A DNA stretch of 64,000 bases. Source: Actinacidiphila paucisporea (GTDB taxonomy: Bacteria > Actinomycetota > Actinomycetes > Streptomycetales > Streptomycetaceae). Each line of letters starts with the position of its first letter. Positions within the stretch are counted from its first letter, which is position 1. Of this stretch, positions 8,435 through 17,264 are shown in pieces. The notes beneath the pieces were generated by a model. The model was not told where the DNA came from. It did no database searches and worked only from the letters and a program-made list of their open reading frames with translations. A program made the position numbers and the translations under genes. The stretch is from NCBI RefSeq assembly GCF_900142575.1, contig NZ_FRBI01000011.1, positions 62,001 to 126,000 of the forward strand, in the 5' to 3' direction.

Positions 8435-10030
8435 ATGAACCGCAAGCTTCTGGTGCTGCCCGCCCTGCTGGGCGTGATGACACCCCTGCTCACCGGGTGC
8501 GGCGGTTCCGGCGGGGGGAGCGGTGGCGGCAAGGCCATCGTCGTCGGCACCACCGACACCATCGAGCTGAGCAAGGACAACCCGGCGCCGCTCGACCCCG
8601 CGACCTCGTACGACAGCGCCACCTGGAACATCTTCTACAACACCTTCCAGATGCTGCTGACCTACCAGCGCGGCAGCACCACGCCGAGCCCGGACGCCGC
8701 CAAGGACTGCCACTACACGGACGTCAGCGTGCTGACGTACCAGTGCACGATGCGCGGGGACCAGAAGTTCTCCAACGGCGACCCGATGACCGCGCAGGAC
8801 GTGAAGTTCTCCATCGACCGGATGCAGAAGATCAACTGGGCGGCCGGTCCGGCCACGCTGATATCCGGCGTCAAGTCGGTGGACGCGCCCGACGACAAGA
8901 CGGTGGTCTTCCACCTCAAGGCGCCGGACGCGACCTTCCCCGCCAAGCTCGCCACGCCCGCCGCGGCGATCGTCGACAAGAACGTCTATGCCGCCGACAA
9001 GCCCTACACCGGCTTCCGGCTGATCGGCTCCGGCCCCTACACGCTCAATTCCTTCGTGCAGGCCAAGCAGGGCCAGTTCTCCAAGAACCCGCACTACAGC
9101 GGCGCCCTGAAGGTCAACAACAGCGCGATCCAGCTGAAGCTGTTCGCCGACCCCCACAAGATGGAGTCCGCGCTGCGCGCCGGCACCATCGACGTGATGG
9201 CCCGCACCCTGAGCCCCGACCAGGTCGGCACCCTGCTCAGCGGCAACGACCCGGACGTCAAGCTCACCGAGTCACCCGGCGGCGAGGCGCGCTTCCTGTT
9301 CCTCAACACCGACGCGCCCGCGCTGAAGAACGTCGCCGTGCGCAAGGCGATGGCCCAGATCATCGACCGGCAGGCGATCACCCGCGACGTCTACAAGCGG
9401 ACCGCCGACCCGCTGTACTCGGTGATCCCGCAGGGCATCACCACCCACACCAACTCGTTCTACAACACCTACAAGGACCCCTCGGTCCCGGCGGCCAAGG
9501 CCCTGCTGCGCGGCGCCGGCGTCACCGACAAGGTCCCGCTGACCATCAACTACCGCCGCGACGTCGGCGGCACGTCGAACGAGGCCGAGGCCAAGACGAT
9601 CGCCCAGCAGCTCAACGCCAGCGGGCTGTTCGCCGTCACGACCAAGAGCGAGCAGTGGAACACCTTCCTCAAGAAGGCCACCAGGCACGAGTACGACGTC
9701 TTCGCCCTCAGCTGGCTGCCGGACTTCCCGGACCCGGACAACTACATCGCGCCGTTCTTCGACAAGGACAACTTCCTCGACCTCGCCTACAACAACAAGA
9801 CGATCCAGGACCAGTTGCTGCCGGCCACCCGCAAGCAGGCCCAGCGCGGGGCGACCACCATGGACTTCACCAGGGCGCAGAACCTGATCGCCGCTGACGT
9901 GCCGATGCTGCCGCTGTGGCAGGGCAAGCAGTACATCGCCGCCCGCAGCAACATCACCGGCGTCGAGTGGGCGCTGAACTCCTCGACCACCACCCAGTTC
10001 TGGGAGCTGGGCCGGGGCCAGAGCGGCTGA
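8435..10030 (+). CDS. Second peptide-binding lipoprotein of the ABC operon (family 5)
   Basis: A 531-residue lipoprotein. The signal peptide MNRKLLVLPALLGVMTPLL ends in lipobox LTGC, followed by a glycine-rich tether. Its architecture mirrors the first binding protein (GTTDTIELSKDNPAPLDPATS, FSNGDPMTAQDVKFSIDRM, WLPDFPDPDNYIAPFF), but the two clearly differ, so they probably take different peptides. ATG 8435 is chosen because AAAGAGGAG lies ten bases upstream. An in-frame ATG at 8405 would add ten charged residues before the signal peptide and would overlap the preceding stop. A strong terminator follows. Confidence 0.92.
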   Translation: MNRKLLVLPALLGVMTPLLTGCGGSGGGSGGGKAIVVGTTDTIELSKDNPAPLDPATSYDSATWNIFYNTFQMLLTYQRGSTTPSPDAAKDCHYTDVSVLTYQCTMRGDQKFSNGDPMTAQDVKFSIDRMQKINWAAGPATLISGVKSVDAPDDKTVVFHLKAPDATFPAKLATPAAAIVDKNVYAADKPYTGFRLIGSGPYTLNSFVQAKQGQFSKNPHYSGALKVNNSAIQLKLFADPHKMESALRAGTIDVMARTLSPDQVGTLLSGNDPDVKLTESPGGEARFLFLNTDAPALKNVAVRKAMAQIIDRQAITRDVYKRTADPLYSVIPQGITTHTNSFYNTYKDPSVPAAKALLRGAGVTDKVPLTINYRRDVGGTSNEAEAKTIAQQLNASGLFAVTTKSEQWNTFLKKATRHEYDVFALSWLPDFPDPDNYIAPFFDKDNFLDLAYNNKTIQDQLLPATRKQAQRGATTMDFTRAQNLIAADVPMLPLWQGKQYIAARSNITGVEWALNSSTTTQFWELGRGQSG

Positions 10031-10047
10031 CGCCGTCCGGAACCCAG

Positions 10048-10089
10048 GGCGGCGGGCCGCGGTCGACCGACCGCGGCCCGCCGCCTTTC
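10048..10089. terminator. Terminator ending the peptide ABC operon
   Basis: A perfect 17-bp stem (10048-10064 with 10069-10085), four-base loop, then TTTCC. It lies between convergent genes, so it can stop transcription from both sides. Confidence 0.8.
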
Positions 10090-10118
10090 CGGGCTCGCCG
10101 GCTCGCGCCGGGGCGTAC

Positions 10119-10790
10119 TCAGCTCGCGCCGGGGCGCACCAGGCCGCTCTCGTAGGCGTAGACCGCGGCCTGCACCCGGTCGCGCAGCCCCAACTTGGTC
10201 AGCACGTGCCCGACATGGGTCTTCACGGTGGTCTCCGAGACGAACAGCTCGGCGGCGATCTCCGCGTTGGACAGCCCCCGGGCCACCAGCCTGAGCACCT
10301 CGACCTCGCGCTCGGTCAGGGTGTGCAGCGGCTGCGGCACCGACTCGTCACCCGACGGCAGCCGGCCCGCGTACTTGTCCAGCAGCCGCCGGGTGATGCT
10401 CGGCGCGAGCATCGCCTCGCCCGCGGCCACCACCCTGATCGCCTGCACCAGTTCGGCCGCCGGGGCGTCCTTGAGCAGGAAGCCGCTGGCACCCGCCCGC
10501 AGCGCCTCGATCACGTACTCGTCGAGATCGAAGGTGGTCAGCACCAGCACCTTCGCCGGCCCCGACCGGTCGGGCCCGGTGATCTGCCGGGTGGCCTCCA
10601 CCCCGTCCATCCGGGGCATCCGGATGTCCATCAGCACCACATCGGGCTGCAGCGCCCGCACCTGGTCCAGCGCCTGCTGGCCGTCCCCGGCCTCACCGAC
10701 CACAGCCAGGTCGGGCTCGGCCTCCAGGATCATCCGGAAACCGGTACGCAGCAGGGGCTGATCGTCCACCAGCAGGACGCGGATCGCCAC
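10119..10790 (-). CDS. LuxR/NarL-family response regulator (no adjacent kinase)
   Basis: A 223-residue regulator. The N-terminal receiver domain has the acidic pocket VDDQP, phospho-acceptor Asp55 in [11 protein letters not shown], and lysine in [10 protein letters not shown]. After a linker, the C-terminal LuxR helix-turn-helix reads [20 protein letters not shown] and [20 protein letters not shown]. It binds DNA when phosphorylated. The GTG start at 10790 has GGAGGAG six bases upstream. It lies 20 bases behind the RecB-like nuclease gene and is probably cotranscribed with it. No histidine kinase gene is adjacent, so it is orphan or paired in trans. Confidence 0.9.
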   Translation of the reverse strand: MAIRVLLVDDQPLLRTGFRMILEAEPDLAVVGEAGDGQQALDQVRALQPDVVLMDIRMPRMDGVEATRQITGPDRSGPAKVLVLTTFDLDEYVIEALRAGASGFLLKDAPAAELVQAIRVVAAGEAMLAPSITRRLLDKYAGRLPSGDESVPQPLHTLTEREVEVLRLVARGLSNAEIAAELFVSETTVKTHVGHVLTKLGLRDRVQAAVYAYESGLVRPGAS

Positions 10791-10810
10791 AGGTAACTCC
10801 TCCGTCTTCG

Positions 10811-11683
10811 CTAGACCGGACCATTCTCGCCCACCAGGGACGGCGCACCCGCTGCCACCGCCAGCGGATAGGGCGGGGGGGTTCCGCCGAATTCCGGGCA
10901 GAACGCCTGATGGTCGCACCAACCGCACAGCGGGGTGCGGCGCGGCCGCCAGTCGCCGCTCTCCGTCGCCGCCCTGATCGCCTCCCACAGCGCCAGCAGC
11001 TTGCGCTCGGTGCGCAGCAGGTCCGCCTCCGACGGGTCGTACGTCAGCACGTCCCCGCTGCCCAGATAGACCAGCTGGAGCCGCCGCGGCACCACCCCGC
11101 GCAGCCGCCAGAGCACCAGCGCGTAGAACGACATCTGGAACATCGGCTCGTCGGCATACTCCGGGCGCGGGGCCTTGCCGGTCTTGTAGTCCACCACCCG
11201 CAGGTCGCCGGTGGCCGGCGCGACGTCCAGCCGGTCGACGTAGCCGCGCAGCGTCAGCCCCGACTCCAGCACCGTCTCCACGTACAGCTCGCGCTCCGCC
11301 GGTTCGAGGCGGGTCGGGTCCTCCAGGGTGAACCAGCGGTCCACCAGGGCGCGGGCGCTGTCCAGCCAGCCGGCCAGCGCGGCCGGCTCCGCCGCGTCGA
11401 ACAGCACCGACAGCTCGGGCCTGGCCGCCAGCAGTCGCTGCCACTCGCCCGGCACCAGGTCCCTGGCCCGCTCGGCGGTGCGGTCCGCCGCCGGGGCGTC
11501 GAAGAGCCGCTCCAGCACGGCGTGCACGACCGTGCCGCGGGTGGCGGCCTGGGTCGGCTGCTCGGGCAGCCGGTCGATCACCCGCAGCCGGTACAGCAGC
11601 GGGCAGCGCATGAAGTCGGCCGCGCGCGACGGTGACAGCGACGTCGGCGGTCGCGGCGGAATGCTCTCGGTGCTGGTCCCCAT
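10811..11683 (-). CDS. RecB-family PD-(D/E)XK nuclease with Fe-S cluster motif
   Basis: A 290-residue single-domain nuclease. The core shows [12 protein letters not shown], then [15 protein letters not shown] (the D-x-K part of the active site) and a QMSFYAL helix. Four cysteines (MRCPLLY near the N terminus and [13 protein letters not shown] near the C terminus) fit the 4Fe-4S cluster of AddB/Cas4-type nucleases. Mycobacteria carry a comparable gene next to trmI, and trmI lies close by here. ATG 11683 is used; upstream codons overlap the divergent gene's leader. A role in DNA repair is inferred. No cas genes are nearby, so a CRISPR role is unlikely. Confidence 0.85.
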   Translation of the reverse strand: MGTSTESIPPRPPTSLSPSRAADFMRCPLLYRLRVIDRLPEQPTQAATRGTVVHAVLERLFDAPAADRTAERARDLVPGEWQRLLAARPELSVLFDAAEPAALAGWLDSARALVDRWFTLEDPTRLEPAERELYVETVLESGLTLRGYVDRLDVAPATGDLRVVDYKTGKAPRPEYADEPMFQMSFYALVLWRLRGVVPRRLQLVYLGSGDVLTYDPSEADLLRTERKLLALWEAIRAATESGDWRPRRTPLCGWCDHQAFCPEFGGTPPPYPLAVAAGAPSLVGENGPV

Positions 11684-11808
11684 GGGGCACGACCCTACGG
11701 CCTGCCACCGACAAGCCGGTGCCCGCGGGGCGTAACGGCGCAATAGCATGGCAGCGAGGCCTCGATCCGCGCGATCGGTACGAGGTCGGTTCCGAACGAG
11801 GGGAAGCA

Positions 11809-13029
11809 GTGAGCGAGAGCGGTCGGCCGCCGTCCCGGAAGAGCGACGCCCCTGGCCAGGACGCCGACCCCGGCACGTCCGCGCGAGGGCCCGGCGGCGG
11901 GATCCTGATGGGCCGCTTCTTCGGCGTGCCCATCTACGTGGCGCCCAGCTGGTTCCTGGTCGCGGCCCTGATCACCTGGGTCTTCGGCGACCAGCTCGAC
12001 ACCGTGCTGCCCGACCTGGGCGGGGTCCGCTACCTGGTGTCGCTGTTCTTCGCGGTGGCCTTCTACGGCTCGGTGCTGGTGCACGAGCTGGCGCACACCG
12101 TGGCCGCGCTGCGGTTCAAGCTGCCCGTACGGCGTATCCAGCTGCAGTTCTTCGGCGGCGTCTCGGAGATCGAGAAGGAGTCCGACACACCGGGCAGGGA
12201 GTTCGTGCTGGCCTTCGTCGGGCCGCTGCTCTCGCTGATCCTGGCCGGCGCCTTCTTCGGCGGCATGCAGCTGGTCGAGTCCGGGACGGTGCCCGGCGTG
12301 CTGCTCGCCGGGCTGATGATCAGCAACCTGATCGTTGCCATCTTCAACTTCCTGCCGGGCCTGCCGCTCGACGGCGGCCGCATGCTGCGGGCCGTGGTCT
12401 GGAAGATCAGCGGCAAGGCCATGACCGGCACGGTCGCCGCGGCCTGGGTCGGCCGCGGGCTTGCCCTCGCGGTGCTCGTCGGGCTGCCGATGCTCTCCTA
12501 CGCCCGCGGCGGCGACAGCGGCGGCTCCGGCCTCGACTCGCTCACCGACGCGCTGCTCGCCGCGATCCTGGCCGCGATCATCTGGACCGGTGCCGGCAAC
12601 AGCCTGCGGATGGCCAGGCTCCGCGAGCGACTGCCCGACCTGCGCGCCCGCACGCTGACCCGCAGGGCCGTCCCGGTCTCCTCGGACACCCCCCTGTCCG
12701 AGGCGCTGCGCCAGGCCAACGAGGCCGGCGCCAGGGCCCTGGTCGTGGTCGACGGCCGCGGCGCCCCCACCGCGCTGGTGCGCGAGTCCGCGATCGTCAC
12801 CATCCCCGAGCACCGCCGCCCCTGGGTCGCGGTCAGCGGCCTCGCCCAGGACCTCACCCCGGGCATGCGGGTCTCCGCGGAACTGGCGGGCGAAGCCCTG
12901 CTCGACACCCTGCGGGCCACCCCCTCCACCGAATACCTGGTGGTCGAGCCGACCGGTGAGATCTTCGGCGTGCTGGCCACCTCCGACGTCGAGAAGGCCT
13001 TCCTCGCCGCCATGTCGCGCCCCTCCTGA
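11809..13029 (+). CDS. Site-2 protease-like zinc metalloprotease (M50) with CBS domains
   Basis: A 406-residue integral membrane protease. After a polar N terminus come hydrophobic helices. The zinc motif HELAH (His92, Glu93, His96) lies in the second or third helix, and the third ligand is in [12 protein letters not shown]. The C-terminal third is soluble with a pair of CBS repeats ([24 protein letters not shown] onward). It belongs to the group of mycobacterial Rip3, which cut membrane proteins such as anti-sigma factors within the bilayer. The GTG start has GAGGGGA seven bases upstream. It is read divergently from the RecB-like nuclease. Confidence 0.9.
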   Translation: MSESGRPPSRKSDAPGQDADPGTSARGPGGGILMGRFFGVPIYVAPSWFLVAALITWVFGDQLDTVLPDLGGVRYLVSLFFAVAFYGSVLVHELAHTVAALRFKLPVRRIQLQFFGGVSEIEKESDTPGREFVLAFVGPLLSLILAGAFFGGMQLVESGTVPGVLLAGLMISNLIVAIFNFLPGLPLDGGRMLRAVVWKISGKAMTGTVAAAWVGRGLALAVLVGLPMLSYARGGDSGGSGLDSLTDALLAAILAAIIWTGAGNSLRMARLRERLPDLRARTLTRRAVPVSSDTPLSEALRQANEAGARALVVVDGRGAPTALVRESAIVTIPEHRRPWVAVSGLAQDLTPGMRVSAELAGEALLDTLRATPSTEYLVVEPTGEIFGVLATSDVEKAFLAAMSRPS

Positions 13030-13100
13030 CCGGCCCGCCCGGGCGCCCGGCCGGCCCCCGGGCGGCGGACTCGCCGGTCAGGGGCGGCGGAAAAGCCCGA

Positions 13101-13106
13101 TAAGGT
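13101..13106 (+). promoter_or_regulatory. -10 element (TAAGGT) of trmI
   Basis: TAAGGT ends seven bases before the ATG at 13114, a spacing that would put transcription start at or next to the start codon. The same bases could serve as a ribosome site (AAGGTGA), so the two readings compete. Confidence 0.4.
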
Positions 13107-13113
13107 GATCCCC

Positions 13114-14025
13114 ATGTCCGAACCGACCGGTGCCGCCCGCCGACGCGGGCCCTTCAAAGTCGGGGACCAGGTCCAGCTCACCGACCCCAAGGGACGCCAC
13201 TACACCTTCACGCTCGAAGCCGGGAAGCAGTTCCACACCCACAAGGGTGCCTTCCCGCACGACGAGCTGATCGGTGCTCCCGAGGGCAGCGTGGTCCGTA
13301 CCACGGGAAACGTCGCCTATCTCGCGCTGCGCCCGCTGCTCCCCGACTACGTCCTGTCCATGCCCCGCGGGGCCGCCGTGGTCTACCCCAAGGACGCGGG
13401 GCAGATCCTGGCGATGGCCGACATCTTCGCCGGCGCCCGCGTGGTCGAGGCCGGCGTCGGCTCCGGATCGCTGAGCAGCTTCCTGCTGCGGGCGATCGGC
13501 GACCACGGGATGCTGCACAGCTACGAGCGCCGCGCGGACTTCGCCGAGATCGCCACCCAGAACGTCGAGCGCTACTTCGGCGGCCCGCACCCCGCCTGGC
13601 AGCTCACCGTCGGCGACCTCCAGGACCACCTGTCCGACACCGACGTGGACCGCGTCATCCTGGACATGCTGGCGCCCTGGGAGTGCCTGGAGCCCGTCTC
13701 CAAGGCCCTGGTGCCCGGCGGCATCCTGTGCGCCTACGTGGCCACCACGACGCAGCTGGCACGTACCGTCGAGGCGATCAGGGAGCACGGCAGCTTCAAC
13801 GAGCCGGCCGCCTGGGAGACCATGGTCCGCACCTGGCACGTCGAGGGCCTCGCCGTCCGGCCCGACCACCGGATGATCGGGCACACCGGCTTCCTGCTCA
13901 CCGCCCGCCGGCTCGCCGACGGCGTGGAGCCCCCGCTGCGCCGCCGCCGGCCCGCCAAGGGCGCCTACGGCGAGGACTACACCGGTCCCGGCAGCACGAG
14001 CGGCGGCTCCGGCACCGAGCGCTAG
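13114..14025 (+). CDS. trmI: tRNA (adenine(58)-N1)-methyltransferase
   Basis: A 303-residue TrmI. An N-terminal small beta domain is followed by a Rossmann methyltransferase fold with the SAM motif VVEAGVGSGSL, then VILDMLAPWE in the catalytic region. It makes m1A58 in the T-loop of tRNAs and acts as a homotetramer. The C-terminal tail after RRRRPAKGAYG is a low-complexity Gly/Ser stretch. ATG 13114 is preferred over GTG 13105. In actinobacteria this gene typically sits just upstream of the proteasomal ATPase, as here. A terminator follows. Confidence 0.93.
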   Translation: MSEPTGAARRRGPFKVGDQVQLTDPKGRHYTFTLEAGKQFHTHKGAFPHDELIGAPEGSVVRTTGNVAYLALRPLLPDYVLSMPRGAAVVYPKDAGQILAMADIFAGARVVEAGVGSGSLSSFLLRAIGDHGMLHSYERRADFAEIATQNVERYFGGPHPAWQLTVGDLQDHLSDTDVDRVILDMLAPWECLEPVSKALVPGGILCAYVATTTQLARTVEAIREHGSFNEPAAWETMVRTWHVEGLAVRPDHRMIGHTGFLLTARRLADGVEPPLRRRRPAKGAYGEDYTGPGSTSGGSGTER

Positions 14026-14056
14026 GACACGTGGGTTTTCGGCCAACTTCGCCGCG

Positions 14057-14101
14057 CCGCCGCCGGTTTGTCCGTTCCGGACGAGCCGGCGGCGGTATTT
14101 T
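14057..14101 (+). terminator. Terminator after trmI
   Basis: An 18-bp stem (14057-14074 with 14078-14095, two G-U pairs) closes on a three-base loop and is followed by TATTTT. Good intrinsic terminator form for a high-GC genome. Confidence 0.8.
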
Positions 14102-14202
14102 CGGGGCCTGGGCGCGGCTTGGCCGCCCCCGCCGTGGCGGCGCGGTGTGACGTGTGGCACCATGCTGGCCACCCCCGCAGAACGACCCCAGGAGACAGGC
14201 GA

Positions 14203-14799
14203 GTGCAGCCGTCCGCAGGCCAGGAGCTCCCGCACACCCGCGCCCGCGGTGTCCACTGGATCAGTACGGCCGCCGTCCTCGGCGCCGTGGTCGCCGCGGT
14301 GGCCCTGGTCCAGCCCGCCGACGCCTCGTCCGGCAAGCCGGCCGCCGCCGGCAAGGCCACCGCCAAGCCGGCCGCGGCCGCACCGGTCGCACCCCCCGAC
14401 CCGGCCGCGGCCACCTACCCGCTGAGCTGTCCGGACGGCGCGCGGACCGACGTGGTCGCCAAGGTCTCCGGCGACCTCGACGGCGACGGCCGCCCCGAGA
14501 CCGCCGTGGTGGTGCGCTGCCACACCGACACCGGCACCCCGCCCAGCGGCGTCTACGTCCTGAGCGCGCCCAGAACCGCGGGTGGCCCGCCGCGGATTGC
14601 CGTCACGCTGGTCAAGCCGCAGGACAACCGGCAGGTCACCGGCTTCCGCCTGGAGGGCAGGACCGTCCGGGCCACCGTGCTGGGCTTCTCCTCGGACAGC
14701 GTCCCGCAGTGCTGCCCGGACCTGCGCCGCGACTACTCCTGGGAGTGGCGCGACGGCCGCTACGTGGCCCTTCCGGGCCCCGCCGGCACCAGCGTCTGA
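14203..14799 (+). CDS. Secreted or membrane-anchored protein of unknown function
   Basis: A 198-residue protein. A short cytoplasmic start (RARGVHWIST) leads into one hydrophobic segment (AAVLGAVVAAVALV), an Ala/Lys/Pro-rich linker, and an extracellular domain of about 120 residues with two cysteine-containing regions (LSCPDG, VVVRC and QCCPDL). DLDGDGRPET resembles the calcium-binding or FG-GAP-type loop. GTG 14203 has AGGAG eight bases upstream; codons before it lack coding character and overlap the promoter region. It sits between trmI and the ferredoxin. No enzymatic motif is recognised. Confidence 0.75.
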   Translation: MQPSAGQELPHTRARGVHWISTAAVLGAVVAAVALVQPADASSGKPAAAGKATAKPAAAAPVAPPDPAAATYPLSCPDGARTDVVAKVSGDLDGDGRPETAVVVRCHTDTGTPPSGVYVLSAPRTAGGPPRIAVTLVKPQDNRQVTGFRLEGRTVRATVLGFSSDSVPQCCPDLRRDYSWEWRDGRYVALPGPAGTSV

Positions 14800-14872
14800 G
14801 GACGGGCCGCCCCGACCCTGGTGCGCCGGTGGCCGGCGCCGGGACCGCGCCCGGCCGGGGACCACCCCGGGT

Positions 14873-15163
14873 TCATTCCGCGTCGGGCCCGTAGACCTCG
14901 ACCCGGTCGGCCGCGCGCCGCACATGGATGCAGTCGCCGGGGCACTCCTTGGCCGAATCCACCACATCCCGCAGCAAAGCCACCGGTACGGGTACGGTGG
15001 CACCGGCGGCCTGCCGGAGCTCGTCGTCCTCACCCTTCACGTAGGCGAGGCCGTCGATGTCCAGCTCGAAGACCTCTGGCGCATATTGCACACAGATCCC
15101 GTCGCCCGTGCACAGATCCTGGTCGATCCAGACCTCGAGTGCTTCGGCCGTCTCGTTGCTCAC
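14873..15163 (-). CDS. Ferredoxin
   Basis: A 96-residue, strongly acidic ferredoxin. Cysteines are at 18 and 24 (DLCTGDGICVQYAPEVFEL) and at 74 and 78 (AKECPGDCI). The C-x5-C spacing and the CP motif are those of actinobacterial 3Fe-4S or 4Fe-4S ferredoxins that often feed cytochromes P450. No P450 is adjacent, so the partner is unknown. It is divergent from arc and shares a 240-base control region with it. Confidence 0.9.
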   Translation of the reverse strand: MSNETAEALEVWIDQDLCTGDGICVQYAPEVFELDIDGLAYVKGEDDELRQAAGATVPVPVALLRDVVDSAKECPGDCIHVRRAADRVEVYGPDAE

Positions 15164-15334
15164 GGAAACTCATCCCTGCCGTCGGTCGTTCGGGAAGCAA
15201 CCGCCCTGTCCGGCTGTTGACCGAATCGACGATACAACCGGCGGCTTTCCGGGCGTGCTCGGTGGGTATCTCAGTGGCGGAGGGACGTACGCAAGGGTGA
15301 AGATCGGACACACCGCGATCGTCTTTGTGATCTA

Positions 15335-15348
15335 GGGGTTTCAACCCC
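15335..15348. promoter_or_regulatory. Palindrome over the arc promoter
   Basis: GGGGTT-TC-AACCCC is a perfect 6-2-6 palindrome that covers the -35 region of the arc promoter. A regulator bound here would block polymerase. The regulator is unknown. Confidence 0.35.
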
Positions 15349-15366
15349 CACCGGCCCAGGTAGGGT
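15339..15366 (+). promoter_or_regulatory. Probable arc promoter
   Basis: TTTCAA (15339-15344), a 16-base spacer and TAGGGT (15361-15366) form a vegetative-type promoter about 40 bases before the GTG start. The same TAGGNT type of -10 box recurs upstream of several genes in this locus. Confidence 0.5.
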
Positions 15367-15404
15367 CTGGAAACGTCCAGCTCCCCTTGGAGGAGGTGAG
15401 GACC

Positions 15405-17171
15405 GTGGCGGCCCATGACGACGACATCAACCGTGGCGGCCGACCCGCTCGTGGTTCGGAAGACCCCATGAGCCAGGTCGCCTTTCTTGAGCAGGAGATC
15501 GCCGTCCTGCGACGCAAGCTCGCCGACTCTCCGCGGCACACGAGGATTCTCGAAGAGCGGATCGTCGAGCTGCAGACCAATCTGTCCGGCGTGTCCGGGC
15601 AGAACGAACGGCTGGCGAGCACCCTTCGCGAGGCCCGCGACCAGATCGTGGCCCTCAAGGAGGAGGTCGACCGGCTCGCGCAGCCACCGGCGGGCTTCGG
15701 CGTCTTCCTGCAGGTCAACGACGACGGCACGGCGGACATCTTCACCGGCGGGCGCAAGCTCCGGGTGAACGTCAGCCCGTCGGTCGACCTCGACGACCTC
15801 AGGCGCGGACAGGAGCTGATGCTCAACGAAGCGCTCAACGTGGTCGAGGCGATGGCATTCGAGCGGGTCGGCGACATCGTCACCCTCAAGGAGATCCTGG
15901 AGGACGGCGAGCGCGCCCTGGTGATCGGGCACACCGACGAGGAGCGGGTGGTCCGGCTCGCCGAACCGCTGCTCGACGGCGCCCTGCGCGCCGGCGACGC
16001 CCTGCTGCTCGAACCCCGGTCCGGATACGTCTACGAAAGGGTGCCCAAGAGCGAGGTCGAGGAGCTCGTCCTCGAAGAGGTACCCGACATCGACTACCGC
16101 CAGATCGGCGGCCTGGGCAACCAGATCGAGCAGATCCGCGACGCTGTGGAGCTGCCCTACCTGCACGCCGACCTGTTCAAGGAGTACGAACTGCGCCCGC
16201 CCAAGGGCGTGCTGCTCTACGGCCCGCCCGGGTGCGGCAAGACGCTCATCGCCAAGGCGGTCGCCAACTCGCTGGCCAAGAAGGTCGCCGAGGTCACCGG
16301 GCAGCCGCAGGGCAAGAGCTACTTCCTGAACATCAAGGGCCCCGAGCTGCTGAACAAGTACGTCGGCGAGACCGAGCGGCAGATCCGCCTGGTCTTCCAG
16401 CGCGCCAGGGAGAAGGCGAGCGAGGGCACCCCGGTCATCGTCTTCTTCGACGAGATGGAATCGCTCTTCCGCACCCGCGGCAGCGGCGTCAGCTCGGACG
16501 TGGAGAACACCATCGTCCCGCAGCTGCTCGCCGAGATCGACGGTGTCGAGGGCCTGGAGAACGTCATCGTGATCGGCGCCTCCAACCGAGAGGACATGAT
16601 CGACCCGGCGATCCTGCGCCCCGGCCGGCTGGACGTGAAGATCAAGATCGAGCGTCCCGACGCCGAGGCGGCCAAGGACATCTTCTCGAAGTACCTGGTC
16701 GACACCCTCCCGCTGCACGGCGAGGACCTCTCCGAGCACGGCGGATCGAAGGCGGCCACCGTGGACGCCATGATCCAGTCCGTGGTCGAGCGGATGTACT
16801 CCGAGACCGAGGAGAACCGCTTCCTGGAGGTCACCTACGCCAACGGTGACAAGGAGGTCCTGTACTTCAAGGACTTCAACTCCGGCGCGATGATCCAGAA
16901 CATCGTGGACCGGGCCAAGAAGATGGCGATCAAGGACTTCCTGGACCACGAACAGCGCGGCCTGCGCGTCTCCCACCTGCTCGCGGCCTGCGTGGACGAG
17001 TTCAAGGAGAACGAGGACCTGCCGAACACCACCAACCCCGACGACTGGGCCCGCATCTCCGGGAAGAAGGGCGAGCGGATCGTGTTCATCCGCACCCTGG
17101 TGACCGGAAAGCAGGGCGCCGACACGGGACGCTCCATCGACACCGTGGCGAACACCGGACAGTATCTGTAA
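15405..17171 (+). CDS. arc: Proteasome-associated AAA ATPase (ARC/Mpa)
   Basis: A 588-residue hexameric ATPase that binds Pup, unfolds pupylated proteins and feeds them into the 20S proteasome. An N-terminal coiled coil ([14 protein letters not shown] to EEVDRLAQ) binds Pup; two OB folds follow. The AAA domain has Walker A GPPGCGKT, Walker [10 protein letters not shown] and arginine-finger region LRPGRLDVK. The C terminus ends TGQYL, carrying the penultimate tyrosine that docks into the proteasome ring. GTG 15405 is chosen because GGAGGAGG lies eight bases upstream; an in-frame TTG at 15387 precedes that site. It is followed by a terminator, so dop is transcribed at least partly on its own. 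Confidence 0.97.
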   Translation: MAAHDDDINRGGRPARGSEDPMSQVAFLEQEIAVLRRKLADSPRHTRILEERIVELQTNLSGVSGQNERLASTLREARDQIVALKEEVDRLAQPPAGFGVFLQVNDDGTADIFTGGRKLRVNVSPSVDLDDLRRGQELMLNEALNVVEAMAFERVGDIVTLKEILEDGERALVIGHTDEERVVRLAEPLLDGALRAGDALLLEPRSGYVYERVPKSEVEELVLEEVPDIDYRQIGGLGNQIEQIRDAVELPYLHADLFKEYELRPPKGVLLYGPPGCGKTLIAKAVANSLAKKVAEVTGQPQGKSYFLNIKGPELLNKYVGETERQIRLVFQRAREKASEGTPVIVFFDEMESLFRTRGSGVSSDVENTIVPQLLAEIDGVEGLENVIVIGASNREDMIDPAILRPGRLDVKIKIERPDAEAAKDIFSKYLVDTLPLHGEDLSEHGGSKAATVDAMIQSVVERMYSETEENRFLEVTYANGDKEVLYFKDFNSGAMIQNIVDRAKKMAIKDFLDHEQRGLRVSHLLAACVDEFKENEDLPNTTNPDDWARISGKKGERIVFIRTLVTGKQGADTGRSIDTVANTGQYL

Positions 17172-17181
17172 GCACTACCCT

Positions 17182-17226
17182 CCGGCTGCGGGTCCCGACA
17201 GCGGGTACCCGCAGCCGGTGTGTTTT
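17182..17226 (+). terminator. Terminator between arc and dop
   Basis: A 12-bp stem (17182-17193 with 17207-17218) with an inner CCCG/CGGG stem is followed by TGTGTTTT. Confidence 0.7.
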
Positions 17227-17264
17227 CCGGCCCGCACGGGCCGGAGCCGGGCAAGGAGGGCCGC

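Noticed and set aside
10811-11683. RecB/Cas4-like nuclease as part of a CRISPR or anti-phage system
   Set aside because: No cas, methylase, helicase or toxin partner is adjacent; neighbours match the housekeeping trmI context.
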